Below, piece after piece: positions 38,661 through 47,416 of a DNA stretch of 64,000 nucleotides; the first letter of the stretch is position 1, and each line of letters starts with the position of its first letter. The DNA comes from Sphingomonas sp. LC-1 (GTDB lineage Bacteria; Pseudomonadota; Alphaproteobacteria; Sphingomonadales; Sphingomonadaceae). The position numbers and the translations under genes were made by a program. The DNA is taken from NCBI RefSeq assembly GCF_025371035.1, contig NZ_JANZXB010000001.1, forward strand, positions 186,001 to 250,000, read 5' to 3'. A model generated the notes under the pieces. That model did not search any database. It saw only the letters and a list, made by a program, of their open reading frames with translations, and had not been told where the DNA came from.

Positions 38661-38694
38661 TTGTCATTGGCCTTGCCGATCGTTATCGCTACCA
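38661..38694 (+). promoter_or_regulatory. SGNH esterase promoter with LacI-type operator (site 6)
   Basis: TTGTCA (38661-38666), 17 bases, TATCGC (38684-38689). The operator-like CGTTATCGCTACCA (38681-38694, core TA-T-CG-C-TA) covers the -10. It sits between divergent GH115 and the esterase and might serve both. Confidence 0.6.
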
Positions 38695-38739
38695 TGAGGC
38701 TATGCCGCAAGCGCGGATCGACATGAGGAGGGGATGGAC

Positions 38740-40002
38740 ATGAACAAGGCGCGCGCCTTTCATCGGGCAGCCGGTCGCCTGACCGGGCTGATCGCCCTGA
38801 GCCTGACGCTGGCTGCGGCGGCCCCCGCGCGGGAGGTTCGCTGGACGCCCGGCTGGGGTTCCTCCCAGATGCGACTGGACGGACCGAACGTCGAAAAGCT
38901 GGCCAGGACCGGCCCCGCCACCATCCGACAGATCGTCCGCCTGACCGCCGATGGCAGGACCGTCCGCCTACGTCTGTCCAACATCGCGGGACAGGTGCCG
39001 ATGACGATCGGTGCAGCGACGATCGGCCTCGCCCAGCCCGGCCAGTCGCGGGTTGCCGCGCCGCAGCCGGTGCTGTTCGACGGCGCGCGCGACGCGGTCG
39101 TGCCGCCGGGGGCCGAAATCTATTCCGACCCCATCGCCCTGCCCGTCGCACGCGGTGCCGATGTGGCGGTCAGCCTCTATTTCCCGCAAGCCGTCACCAC
39201 CCCGACCGGCCATTCGGGCGCCCGCTCCACGACCTACCTTGTCGCGGGCGATGCGACGGGCCGCGAAAGCCTGCCCGAAGCGCAGAAGATCGGCGGCTGG
39301 TGGAGCCTGTCCGACATCGAGGTTCGCGACGCGGCGCAGACGGCAACGATCGTGACGATCGGGGACTCGATCACCGATGGCTATGGCATCGTCGACGACA
39401 GCAATACGCGCTGGCCCGACGAACTGGCCAAGCGGCTGGCGGCATCGCCCGCGACACGCGGCTTTTCGATCGTCAATGCCGGGATCGGCGGCAACCGGGT
39501 GCTGCTCGACGGATTGGGGCCCAGCCTGATGGCGCGGTTCGATCGCGACGTGATCGCGCGGCCGGGCGTCACCCATGCGCTGGTGCTGGAGGGCGTAAAC
39601 GACCTGGGCGTGCTGACCCGCGAACATCCCGTGGACGCCGCGACGCACCAGGCGATCGTGCGCCAGATAAGCTTCGCCTATCGCCAGCTGGCCGAGCGAG
39701 CCCATGCGCACGGCATCCGCCTTATCGTCGGTACGATCACGCCGTTCCAGGGCAATGATTATTATCATCCCGGCCCGGAGACCGAGGCGGACCGACAGGC
39801 GATCAACCGCTTCATCCGCACTTCCGGGCTATTCGACGGCGTGGTCGACTTCGACAAGGCGCTAGCCGATCCGGCGCAGCCCGCCCGGCTGCTGCCCGCC
39901 TATGACTGTGGCGACCACCTCCACCCCAGCGCGGCGGGCTATCGCGTCATGGCGCAGGCGGTGCCCCTGGCGCTGTTCGGCAAGGCACCCCCGCGTCGCT
40001 GA
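38740..40002 (+). CDS. Secreted SGNH/GDSL hydrolase (putative carbohydrate esterase)
   Basis: 420 residues. Signal peptide (LTGLIALSLTLAAAAPA), a beta-sandwich-like N-terminal domain with TPGWGSSQMRL and RQIVRLTADGRTVRLRLSN, then an SGNH domain from ~205: block I VTIGDSITDG (Ser nucleophile), NAGIGGNRVL (Gly), LEGVNDLG (Asn) and DHLHPSAAGYR (Asp/His). This layout fits deacetylases of plant polysaccharides, matching acetyl-xylan in this locus. ATG 38740 is 6 bases after GGAGGGG; ATG 38734 abuts it. It abuts the convergent fecA-like gene with no gap. Confidence 0.88.
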   Translation: MNKARAFHRAAGRLTGLIALSLTLAAAAPAREVRWTPGWGSSQMRLDGPNVEKLARTGPATIRQIVRLTADGRTVRLRLSNIAGQVPMTIGAATIGLAQPGQSRVAAPQPVLFDGARDAVVPPGAEIYSDPIALPVARGADVAVSLYFPQAVTTPTGHSGARSTTYLVAGDATGRESLPEAQKIGGWWSLSDIEVRDAAQTATIVTIGDSITDGYGIVDDSNTRWPDELAKRLAASPATRGFSIVNAGIGGNRVLLDGLGPSLMARFDRDVIARPGVTHALVLEGVNDLGVLTREHPVDAATHQAIVRQISFAYRQLAERAHAHGIRLIVGTITPFQGNDYYHPGPETEADRQAINRFIRTSGLFDGVVDFDKALADPAQPARLLPAYDCGDHLHPSAAGYRVMAQAVPLALFGKAPPRR

Positions 40003-42417
40003 TCAGAATGCCGCGTCCAGCCCGATCCGCAGCGTCCGGGGACGCAGCGGCGTCACCTGATCCCGCCCGGTGGTGAAGGGGGTGCCCAGCGCGAAACGGT
40101 TGCCGCGCACATCGGCCAGGTTCGTGATCCCCGCCGTCAGGCCATAGCCGCCCAGCCCCAGCCGGGCGGTCACGCCGCTGTCCAGATAGCTGCCCTGCAA
40201 CTCGCCCAGGACCGGCCCGACGCCCAGTCTGGACGAGCCGACATAGCGCAGCCAGCCATCGACCCGCAGGTCACGCCCGGCCGCCAGCGTCCGGCGATAC
40301 GTCGCGCCCGCCCGCGCCGTGATCCGGGCGATATTGGGAATCTGGCTCAACCGCGCCAATATGGCCGCGCGCGCCGTGACGGGATCGGCGACTAGCCCGT
40401 CCATCAGCGTGAAGGCCCGCGCGCTCGACGGCTCGTCGATGCGGCTGTCATTATAGGAGACGGCCCCTTCGATCCGCAGGCCGGGGGCGAGCCGGAAGCC
40501 CGCCAGCGCCTCGATCGTCCAGAGCTGGCCATCGCCGATATTGGCGGTGCTGGGCAGGCCGGTCGCATCGATGAAGTCCGCCTGTATGTCGCGCCACGCG
40601 GTATGGGCCAGCGTCAGCGACCCGTCGAACCGGTCGCGTCCTGGCCGTCCACCGCGCAGGCCCGCCTCGATCGTGGCCACCCGGTCGTTACGGAACCGCC
40701 GGACCAGCGGCCCCTCGATCGTCAGTCCGCCGGGGCGGAAACCCTGTTGATAGCGCAGGAAGAGCTGCGCGCCCGGCGTCAGATCGACCAAAGCGGAGGC
40801 GGAGGGCAGCAGGATCGTCTGCGCGCGCCGCCCCGTCACCTCACGCAGCCGCGCCATCGCCTGGAGCGACAGGGCGGCGGGCAAATCCTCTCCCGCACCG
40901 TCGAGCACCGAATGCGTGACCCGCAGACCGCCGGTCGCCAGCAGGCCGGGCAGCACGCGCAGGCTTCCCTCGCCGTATAGCGTCGCCTCCTCCACCGTGT
41001 TGACGACGCCGGTTCGCGGCACCAGCGCGCCCGGCTCGCCGAACAAACGGGTCAGGCGGGTACGATTGTGGACATAGCTGAACCCCGCCAGCCAGCCCGA
41101 TCCGTCGGGCGCGGATTGCCATGCCCGCGTCTCATTGGCCTGCATTCGCGTTTCATTGGCCTGGGCGAACAATTGCACCGGTCCGCCCGGCGGGGTCGCG
41201 TCATAGCGTTCCATCAGGTCGTGCGCGGTCACCCCGCTGCTCGAACGGAAGCGGACGCTGCCCAAATGCCCCGACAGGACGAGTTGCGCCTGGCCGAAAT
41301 CGGCCGAAAAGCCTTCGGTCACCGGGGCGGAGCGGGTGAGCGGCGGCCCGTCGCGATCGGCATATTGGCTGTCCGCCCCCCGGATGCGCTGGCCGAGGCC
41401 GATCACCTCGACTTTCCACTCATCGCCCAGATCGGCACGGATCGCGACGCGCCCGCCAAGGATGCGGGTGCGGTTCACATCGGTCCGCCCGAGCAGCGGC
41501 TTGTCGATATAGCCGCCCTCGCTCGCGCTATCCGCTACAACCCGCACCGCCAGCCGATCGGCGATCAGGGGCAGGTTGAGCACCGCCTGCCCATCCACCC
41601 CCGGCGCGCCGTTCGTGGTCGCCGATCCGCCGAGCATCACCGATCCCCCGGCGCGGCTCGGATCCGGCGCGTTGGGGACCAGCCGGATCAACCCACCCAG
41701 CGAGCCCGCGCCGTAGAGCGTCCCCTGCGGCCCCTCCAGCACCTCGACGGCGGCGAGATCGGCCAATCGCAGATCGGGGTCCGGCGCGTTGTAGCTGAGC
41801 CGCAAATCGCCGAAATACTGCCCGACCGTCGCCTGGGTCGGCCCGGTGAAGCTGGAGTCCGCAATGCCCCGGATGAACAGCTTGTTGCGCCCCGCCCCCA
41901 GATAGGTGGAGGCAATCGCCGTCATTCGGTCGGCGAGTTTCGAGGTTCCACCCGCGCCGCCCAGCTCCAGATCGGCACCGGCCACCTGCACGACCTGCCC
42001 AGCGAAATGGTCGCGGGTCGTGTCGCGCTTGCCGGCGGTGACGACGACATCGCCGGAGGGGATTTGCGGCGGCGGAATGCTGACCGGGCGACGGACGATT
42101 CTCGCAACCGGGGCTTTCTGACGCGGGGTCAGCCGCCAGCTTCCGGGTCCTAGTTGGTGGACCTGCGCACCGCTGCCCCGTGCGATCAGGCCAAGGGCCT
42201 GTTCGACCGACCATCGCCCGCGCAGGCGGGGCACCGGCCGATCCCATAGCCGCGCATCGGGCACCACGATGTTGGCACCCGCCTGCCGTCCGAGCGCCAT
42301 CACCTGCGCGCCTACGGTTCCGGCGGGCAGGTCGATGGCGACGCGATCGGCCGCGATGGCGGGCATGGCCGCGGCCATCGCCAGCATGCAGCACGACCCC
42401 GCCTCCCAATGCTTCAC
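40003..42417 (-). CDS. TonB-dependent receptor with N-terminal STN domain (FecA-like)
   Basis: 804 residues. Signal peptide (~1-22), an STN domain at ~25-100 (VAIDLPAGTVGAQVMALGRQAGANIVV...WRLTP), then plug (GDVVVTAGKRD, RNKLFIRGIADSS, VEVLEGPQGTLYGAGSLGG) and barrel ending in DAAF. The STN domain contacts FecR to relay ligand binding. It overlaps fecR by four bases, so the three genes form a classic cell-surface signalling operon. The ligand could be a siderophore or an oligosaccharide. A QANETR heptad is duplicated near residue 425. Confidence 0.9.
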   Translation of the reverse strand: MKHWEAGSCCMLAMAAAMPAIAADRVAIDLPAGTVGAQVMALGRQAGANIVVPDARLWDRPVPRLRGRWSVEQALGLIARGSGAQVHQLGPGSWRLTPRQKAPVARIVRRPVSIPPPQIPSGDVVVTAGKRDTTRDHFAGQVVQVAGADLELGGAGGTSKLADRMTAIASTYLGAGRNKLFIRGIADSSFTGPTQATVGQYFGDLRLSYNAPDPDLRLADLAAVEVLEGPQGTLYGAGSLGGLIRLVPNAPDPSRAGGSVMLGGSATTNGAPGVDGQAVLNLPLIADRLAVRVVADSASEGGYIDKPLLGRTDVNRTRILGGRVAIRADLGDEWKVEVIGLGQRIRGADSQYADRDGPPLTRSAPVTEGFSADFGQAQLVLSGHLGSVRFRSSSGVTAHDLMERYDATPPGGPVQLFAQANETRMQANETRAWQSAPDGSGWLAGFSYVHNRTRLTRLFGEPGALVPRTGVVNTVEEATLYGEGSLRVLPGLLATGGLRVTHSVLDGAGEDLPAALSLQAMARLREVTGRRAQTILLPSASALVDLTPGAQLFLRYQQGFRPGGLTIEGPLVRRFRNDRVATIEAGLRGGRPGRDRFDGSLTLAHTAWRDIQADFIDATGLPSTANIGDGQLWTIEALAGFRLAPGLRIEGAVSYNDSRIDEPSSARAFTLMDGLVADPVTARAAILARLSQIPNIARITARAGATYRRTLAAGRDLRVDGWLRYVGSSRLGVGPVLGELQGSYLDSGVTARLGLGGYGLTAGITNLADVRGNRFALGTPFTTGRDQVTPLRPRTLRIGLDAAF

Positions 42418-43364
42418 CTGCGCGGTTCCAGCGTCCAGCCCGCTCCGTCACGCCGCACGTTCACGTCCATCAACGGCCCCAGCAATTGCGGATCGCGCCG
42501 CACCGCCGCCAGATTGATGGTGCCACGAAACGGCTTCGCGGCGATGGCGGGCGCGACGTCGACCGGCTGCGGCAGGAAGCGCGACACATCCTCCGCCACC
42601 TCGCTCAGCGGCGCGCCATCGAAAGCGAGACGCCCTTCGCGCCAGCCGCCGACATCGGCGGGCGACGCGCTTTCGCGGATCAGTTGATCCTGCATCGCCA
42701 CGACCGCCTGCCCCGCATCGAGGCGCAGCGCGGCCCCTTCGGGATCGACCATCACCGCGCCTTCGGCCACCGCGACGCGGGTGTGCCGGCTACCCAACCG
42801 GACGTCGAAGACGGTGCCTAGATCGACCAGCGCCAGCGAGCCCGCCTTTACGGCAAAGGGATGATCCGCATCATGGCGAACCTGGAACAGCGCCTCCCCG
42901 CGCGCCAGCACGGCCCGGCGCGGATCGCCATGGTCCAGTTCGACCCGGCTGTTCCCGGCAAGCTGGATGACGCTGCCATCCGACAGCGGCACCTTGCGCA
43001 ACTCCCCTGCCGCCGTTTCGACCGCATAGGGCTGTGCCCGGTCCTGCCAGACAGTGACGCCGACCGTCGCCACCAGCGCGGCGGCGACCGCACCGCCGAT
43101 CCAGCGCAGGGGCCGACGGCGTGGCATCTCCTGCATCGGCGACGGCGTAGGGGCTTCCCAGACCTCGGGATGGGCGGCGAGCGCCTCCTCCGCGTCGAGC
43201 AGGGTCGCGGCCATCCGGTCATAGCGTTCGGCATGGGCTGGGTCGGCCTCCAGCCATTCGGTGAAGCCGTCCCAATCCGCGCGAGCCGGGTCGGCCATGC
43301 GCAGGGCCCAGTCCAGGGCGACCGCATCCGGGGCGGAGAGAGCGATGGGGCGGTCCTGGCTCAT
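42414..43364 (-). CDS. FecR-type anti-sigma/signal-transducing protein
   Basis: 316 residues. N-terminal DUF4880-like domain with ALDWALRMADPARADWDGFTEWLEADPAH, one membrane helix (~90-108, WIGGAVAAALVATVGVTVW), then the periplasmic FecR domain (YAVETAAGELRKVPLSDGSVIQLAGNSRVEL). A C-terminal part meets the STN domain. It relays the signal from the receptor to the sigma factor. It overlaps both neighbours (ATGA). The start 43364 gives MSQDRPIALS. Confidence 0.9.
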   Translation of the reverse strand: MSQDRPIALSAPDAVALDWALRMADPARADWDGFTEWLEADPAHAERYDRMAATLLDAEEALAAHPEVWEAPTPSPMQEMPRRRPLRWIGGAVAAALVATVGVTVWQDRAQPYAVETAAGELRKVPLSDGSVIQLAGNSRVELDHGDPRRAVLARGEALFQVRHDADHPFAVKAGSLALVDLGTVFDVRLGSRHTRVAVAEGAVMVDPEGAALRLDAGQAVVAMQDQLIRESASPADVGGWREGRLAFDGAPLSEVAEDVSRFLPQPVDVAPAIAAKPFRGTINLAAVRRDPQLLGPLMDVNVRRDGAGWTLEPRR

Positions 43365-43855
43365 CCGATCTGTTCCTTGAGCGCGGCGAGCGCATGGGCG
43401 GCCATGCGGAGATCGCTTTCGACGGTGCTGATGCTGATGCCGAGTTCGGCGGCGACCTGTTTCTGGGGCACGCCGTCCATCCGCACCCTTCGGAAGACCA
43501 GTGCAGGACGTTCGCCCAGCGCGAGCAGCGTCGCCGCCACCCGCTCGGCGGCCTGCCGCGCCTCCACCGCGCGTTCGGCGGCGGGCGGCTCGGGTCCGGC
43601 ATTGCCCTCGGCCCAGGCCAGGTCGCGCTGTTCGGACTGGCGCCGCGAGCGAAAGCGGTCGATCATCAGCATGTCGGCCGCGCGATAGAGATAGGCCAGC
43701 GGATTGGCGATCGGACCGTCCATCCGGCCCGCCACCTTCAGCCACAGGTCCTGGACCAGATCCTCCGCACCATCGCCCGCGCCGCGCGCCGTCAGGAAGC
43801 GCACGAGCTTGTCGCGATTGGCGAGGAAAACGGCCTCGATCCCGGTGGGCGTCAT
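43361..43855 (-). CDS. FecI-like ECF RNA polymerase sigma factor
   Basis: 164 residues. Region 2: FLTARGAGDGAEDLVQDLWLKVAGR...NPLAYLYRAADMLMIDRFRSR; region 4: RPALVFRRVRMDGVPQKQVAAELGISISTVESDLRMA. It is the FecI-like first gene of a sigma-FecR-receptor operon. ATG 43855 begins the conserved N-terminus; the frame is open upstream but not homologous. Confidence 0.9.
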   Translation of the reverse strand: MTPTGIEAVFLANRDKLVRFLTARGAGDGAEDLVQDLWLKVAGRMDGPIANPLAYLYRAADMLMIDRFRSRRQSEQRDLAWAEGNAGPEPPAAERAVEARQAAERVAATLLALGERPALVFRRVRMDGVPQKQVAAELGISISTVESDLRMAAHALAALKEQIG

Positions 43856-43918
43856 GGTCTGAACCGGACAAAATGGGCGGAAGTCTCGCCGTTTAGACGA
43901 AGCCTCCGCCCGTGAAAA

Positions 43919-43949
43919 GGAGCCCCACCGGGACGCAAGGTGGGGCTCC
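43919..43949 (-). terminator. Rho-independent terminator of the autotransporter gene
   Basis: A perfect 11-bp stem GGAGCCCCACC (43919-43929) / GGTGGGGCTCC (43939-43949), 9-base loop, followed on the minus strand by TTTT. It lies 47 bases past the autotransporter stop. Confidence 0.8.
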
Positions 43950-43995
43950 CGTCGCCCGCGCACGCTACAGGGGGGATGCACGCGGACGAACCCTG

Positions 43996-46900
43996 TCAAA
44001 AGGCGAATTGCAAGGCGGCCCGCGCCGACAGCGCGACGTCGCCCAGCCGCTGCTCGGCATTGACCTCGCCGCTCAGCCGGATCTCGCTGGTCCCGGTGAT
44101 CGCACGCACCCGGCCGATCCAGCCACCGCCCCGCGCCTCCGGGTCGAGGATGAAGGGCGTGCCGTCGCCGAAGCTGGCGACCGTCCGGCCCAGCGCACCC
44201 GCCACGCGTTCGCGGCGACCGCCCTCGATCTCCAGGCGGCTCCACTGCGCATAGCGATTGTCGCCGCCGAAATTAATGCCCGCCGCGACGCTGGCGGTCA
44301 GCGCCAGTTCGTCGCTGGTCCGCTTGCGCACGGTCAGGTCATAGCCGGTGCCGCCGCCGCTCTCGCGATAGCCATCCTCGTTCAGCCGGTAATAATCGAC
44401 CGCCAGGATGGGACGGACGTTGAACTGGCCGACCCAATGCTCCCACGACACCGAGCCCGAGCCCGAATAGAGCATGCCCTTCCAGTCGGCGGTCGCGCGA
44501 CGCTGTACCGCCTCGGTCCCGACGACGCCGTCGAACTGACGCTGCGAATCGAAGGACAGGAAGGCCGCCGAGCCGCGCGCCTGCGCCGCCAGCGCACCCC
44601 AGCGTGCGCGCCAGAAGCCCGCCAGCTCATATTGGCTGTAGTTCACCCGGTTGACCGCCGACCCTTCATTGTCGCGTCCGCTCATATAGGAGAGCGAGGC
44701 CCCGAAATTGCCGGCATCGGTCTTGTGCTCGATCCCGCCGCTGACGCCCCAGCCGCGCACGTCATAGCTTCGGGTGGAGCGGGTGCCCTTGGACGAGTCC
44801 CAGCCCAGCGGGGTCAGCCAATAGCCCCATTTGCCCTCTTCGCTGAATTCGCCAGCGGGCTCGCGAAGCTGCGCGGCGGCGGCGCGCGAGGCGAGCGTCA
44901 CCCCCTCGAACACGCCGCCCGCATAGTTGGGCAGCATCTGTTCGACCGCGCCACGGAAGGCCGCACCATCGTAAATACCCCGGATGGCGTCGGACAGCTT
45001 GGCGTCCGAACCGATTGCCGCATCGATCGCGTCGAAGGCGCTGACGCCCGCATTGCTGAGGCCCAGTTCGGTCTTGGCCTTGCGGCTGACCTCGACCGCG
45101 ATTTCATTGGGCTGAGCGGCGACGATCGCCCCCTTATAGAGGAACGGCATGGCGCTGGGGGCCAAGGTCAGATTGCCCGCCCCCGTCAGCGTGCCCGAGC
45201 GCAGGACGACATAGCGTCCGGTCACATCGGTTCCGCCCGACACGCGCAGCGCCAATTGGCTGTTCGCACCGATCGTCGTCGCGCCGCCGACCTGGATCAG
45301 ATTGCCGGTCGGGTTCGCCTTGTCGAGCGCGACGCTGAGGATCGACTGGTCGCCCATGGTTAGCGAGGCGATGTTGGTCACGCCGTTCGCCGCGAAGGTA
45401 CCGCCGCCGTTCGCGACCGTTACCGCGACATGCGAGGCATTGGCCAGACGGCCCGCAAAGACGCCCTTGCCGGTGATCGCCACCACATCCTGGCCAAGCC
45501 CCACGAAATCCGCCACCCCGTCGAACCGCGCGGTATCGCCGATGCTCAGCGTATCCGCGCCGGTGCCGAAGGTCGCCGTGCCTGCATAGGTGCCCGCGCC
45601 GCTCATCTCCAGCCGGTTGCTGCCGGTGCCGAAGCTCACATCGCCGGTGACCGAGCCCGCGCCGATCTGAAGCCGGTCGTCACCGCTGCCGAAGCGGATC
45701 GCGCCGGCGATCGTCGGTGCCGCTGCGCCGGATGCGGGGGCGATCTGGCGGACGATCGCGCCGCTGTTGTTCGCCGACAGGTCGATCGCGGTGCTGCGCG
45801 AGCTGTCCGCCCCGGCCCCGGCGATCGCGCCCGCATTCTCCACCAGCGTCAGGCCGCCGGTCCGGTCGAGGATCGCGGTTGCGCCGGCTCCGGCCGAGGT
45901 CGCTCGGATCGCGCCGGTGTTGCGGATCGTCGGTACCGATGCGCCGCTGTCGATCAGAATGGCGGTGCTGATAGCAGAGGTGCCGCCGCCGGTGGCGGTC
46001 ACCGCACCGCCGATGCGCAGTTCAGGCGTCGAGGCCCCGGCGCCGAAGCGGATCGCGGTCGCCGCCGCACCGTTCGCCGTCGCCTGCACGGTACCGCCGA
46101 CCGAAACGCCCTGCGCGATCTGGACGTTGCCGCCCTGTCCGCCGATGGTCAGCGCATTGGCGGAGACGCCGCTATAAACGCCGACGCCCGAAATACGGCC
46201 GTTGATGACCAGGCCGGGTGCGGGCGTGCTGCCGCCGGTAGCACCGATGACGATGGCCCGGTCCGCCGCGCCGATCAGCATGGCGGGGGCCGCGCCGTTG
46301 GAGATCAGGTCCGCCGTCTTGCCGGTCGCATTGCCCAGGGTGATGCCGCCCGCGACATTGCCCGCCACGACCAGCGCCGATCCACCCTGGAGCAGATCGT
46401 CGGGATCGAGCTTCGATACGTCCGCGGGCGCGGTGGTGTAGCGATAGCCGGTTGCGCCGATCCCGCCTTCGATGGTCAGCGCGCCGCCGACATCGCCGTC
46501 GATTCTGGCGCCCACCGCGCCCTCGCCGATCGCGACGATCGTCCCGCCCAGCGTGACATTGCCCGACACCGCGCCGGTCCGCACGCCGACCGAACGGTCG
46601 CCGGTAACGGTGACCTTGCCCGACTGCGCCAGATTGCCGGTCAGCGGGCCGGTCAGATAGATGCCGGCCGAGTCATTCCCCTTGACCGTGATCTCCGAGC
46701 TGTTGGTGATATTGCCGGTAAAGGCGCCCGCGGTGCGGATGCCGGTACGCCGCGCACCCTCGGCGAACGGACCATCGAGATCGCCGTCCTTGTCGATGTC
46801 GACGGGGGTGTAGCTTTCGTCGATGACGATCTTGCCGGTATTGGTGATCTCGCCGCTCACGCCCGCCGCCGCGCCGATACCGACCGCGTCATTGGCGTCG

Positions 46901-47139
46901 GTGATCTGGATGGTGCCGGCATTGGAAAGCTTGTTGTTGCTGTCGATGGTGACGGCGGTGCCGCCGCTCGTCACGACGCTGCCCGCCGCCGCGATGCTGA
47001 CGTCGCCCGCCGCGCCGTTGTTGACGGTGGCGGTGCGGACCGGGGTGGTTCGCTTGGTGTCGATGACGGTCTGGGCCGAGGCGGCCGTCCCCGCCGCCAG
47101 GGCGAGTGTGGCGGTCGAGGCGAAGAGCAGACGATGCAC
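43996..47139 (-). CDS. Autotransporter (type Va) with Ala/Gly-rich beta-helix passenger
   Basis: About 1047 residues from a GTG at 47139, chosen because AGGGGA is 8 bases upstream and the next residues (HRLLFASTATLALAAGTAASAQ) form a signal peptide. The passenger (~25-770) is a repetitive Gly/Ala/Thr/Ile-rich beta helix with recurring T-A-x-G-x-x-A/GNV motifs and no clear enzymatic domain. The C-terminal ~270 residues (from EGKWGYWLTPLGWDSSKGTRS) are the autotransporter barrel, ending in QFAF. It is probably surface-exposed, for adhesion or biofilm. It lies 140 bases upstream of the FecI-like gene on the same strand but is separated from it by a terminator. Confidence 0.88.
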   Translation of the reverse strand: MHRLLFASTATLALAAGTAASAQTVIDTKRTTPVRTATVNNGAAGDVSIAAAGSVVTSGGTAVTIDSNNKLSNAGTIQITDANDAVGIGAAAGVSGEITNTGKIVIDESYTPVDIDKDGDLDGPFAEGARRTGIRTAGAFTGNITNSSEITVKGNDSAGIYLTGPLTGNLAQSGKVTVTGDRSVGVRTGAVSGNVTLGGTIVAIGEGAVGARIDGDVGGALTIEGGIGATGYRYTTAPADVSKLDPDDLLQGGSALVVAGNVAGGITLGNATGKTADLISNGAAPAMLIGAADRAIVIGATGGSTPAPGLVINGRISGVGVYSGVSANALTIGGQGGNVQIAQGVSVGGTVQATANGAAATAIRFGAGASTPELRIGGAVTATGGGTSAISTAILIDSGASVPTIRNTGAIRATSAGAGATAILDRTGGLTLVENAGAIAGAGADSSRSTAIDLSANNSGAIVRQIAPASGAAAPTIAGAIRFGSGDDRLQIGAGSVTGDVSFGTGSNRLEMSGAGTYAGTATFGTGADTLSIGDTARFDGVADFVGLGQDVVAITGKGVFAGRLANASHVAVTVANGGGTFAANGVTNIASLTMGDQSILSVALDKANPTGNLIQVGGATTIGANSQLALRVSGGTDVTGRYVVLRSGTLTGAGNLTLAPSAMPFLYKGAIVAAQPNEIAVEVSRKAKTELGLSNAGVSAFDAIDAAIGSDAKLSDAIRGIYDGAAFRGAVEQMLPNYAGGVFEGVTLASRAAAAQLREPAGEFSEEGKWGYWLTPLGWDSSKGTRSTRSYDVRGWGVSGGIEHKTDAGNFGASLSYMSGRDNEGSAVNRVNYSQYELAGFWRARWGALAAQARGSAAFLSFDSQRQFDGVVGTEAVQRRATADWKGMLYSGSGSVSWEHWVGQFNVRPILAVDYYRLNEDGYRESGGGTGYDLTVRKRTSDELALTASVAAGINFGGDNRYAQWSRLEIEGGRRERVAGALGRTVASFGDGTPFILDPEARGGGWIGRVRAITGTSEIRLSGEVNAEQRLGDVALSARAALQFAF

Positions 47140-47378
47140 GAATATGGTCCCCTTTGTGCGCTTTTGCCCTGTGAGACGGAGCCGCCGGGCCAAAACCTTG
47201 GGAGCCGGATTAAAAATTTGTCAGGTGGCCACCCGGTGTTGACGATTGCAGCGGAGAGGATCAGAGGGCGGCGCAGACGCGGGAGCCCCCGCGTCGTTCC
47301 AGAAAGCGAGAACATGTCCAGCGACAGTTCCAGTAGCGCCGCACGCCCCGGGGTCGTCCGCTAGTTTCGCGAAACTGG

Positions 47379-47409
47379 CTTTCGTCCGCCCGGGTCGTGC
47401 GGACGAAAG
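47379..47409 (+). promoter_or_regulatory. RBS-sequestering hairpin in the mgtE leader
   Basis: A perfect 11-bp stem, CTTTCGTCCGC (47379-47389) and GCGGACGAAAG (47399-47409), with a 9-base loop. The 3' arm holds most of the mgtE ribosome site GAAAGG (47405-47410), 6 bases before ATG 47417. An upstream copy of TCGTCCGC (47354-47361) could pair with the same arm, and a palindrome AGTTTCGCGAAACT (47363-47376) lies between them. This looks like alternative RNA structure for translational control. Confidence 0.5.
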
Positions 47410-47416
47410 GTTTGAA

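Noticed and set aside
45430-47364. A 644-codon plus-strand open frame over the autotransporter
   Set aside because: It is the antisense shadow of the Ala/Gly-rich passenger; no motif, ribosome site or homology is visible.
47140-47416. M-box magnesium riboswitch in the mgtE leader
   Set aside because: The leader is short and lacks the conserved multi-helix M-box sequence; only local hairpins are visible.
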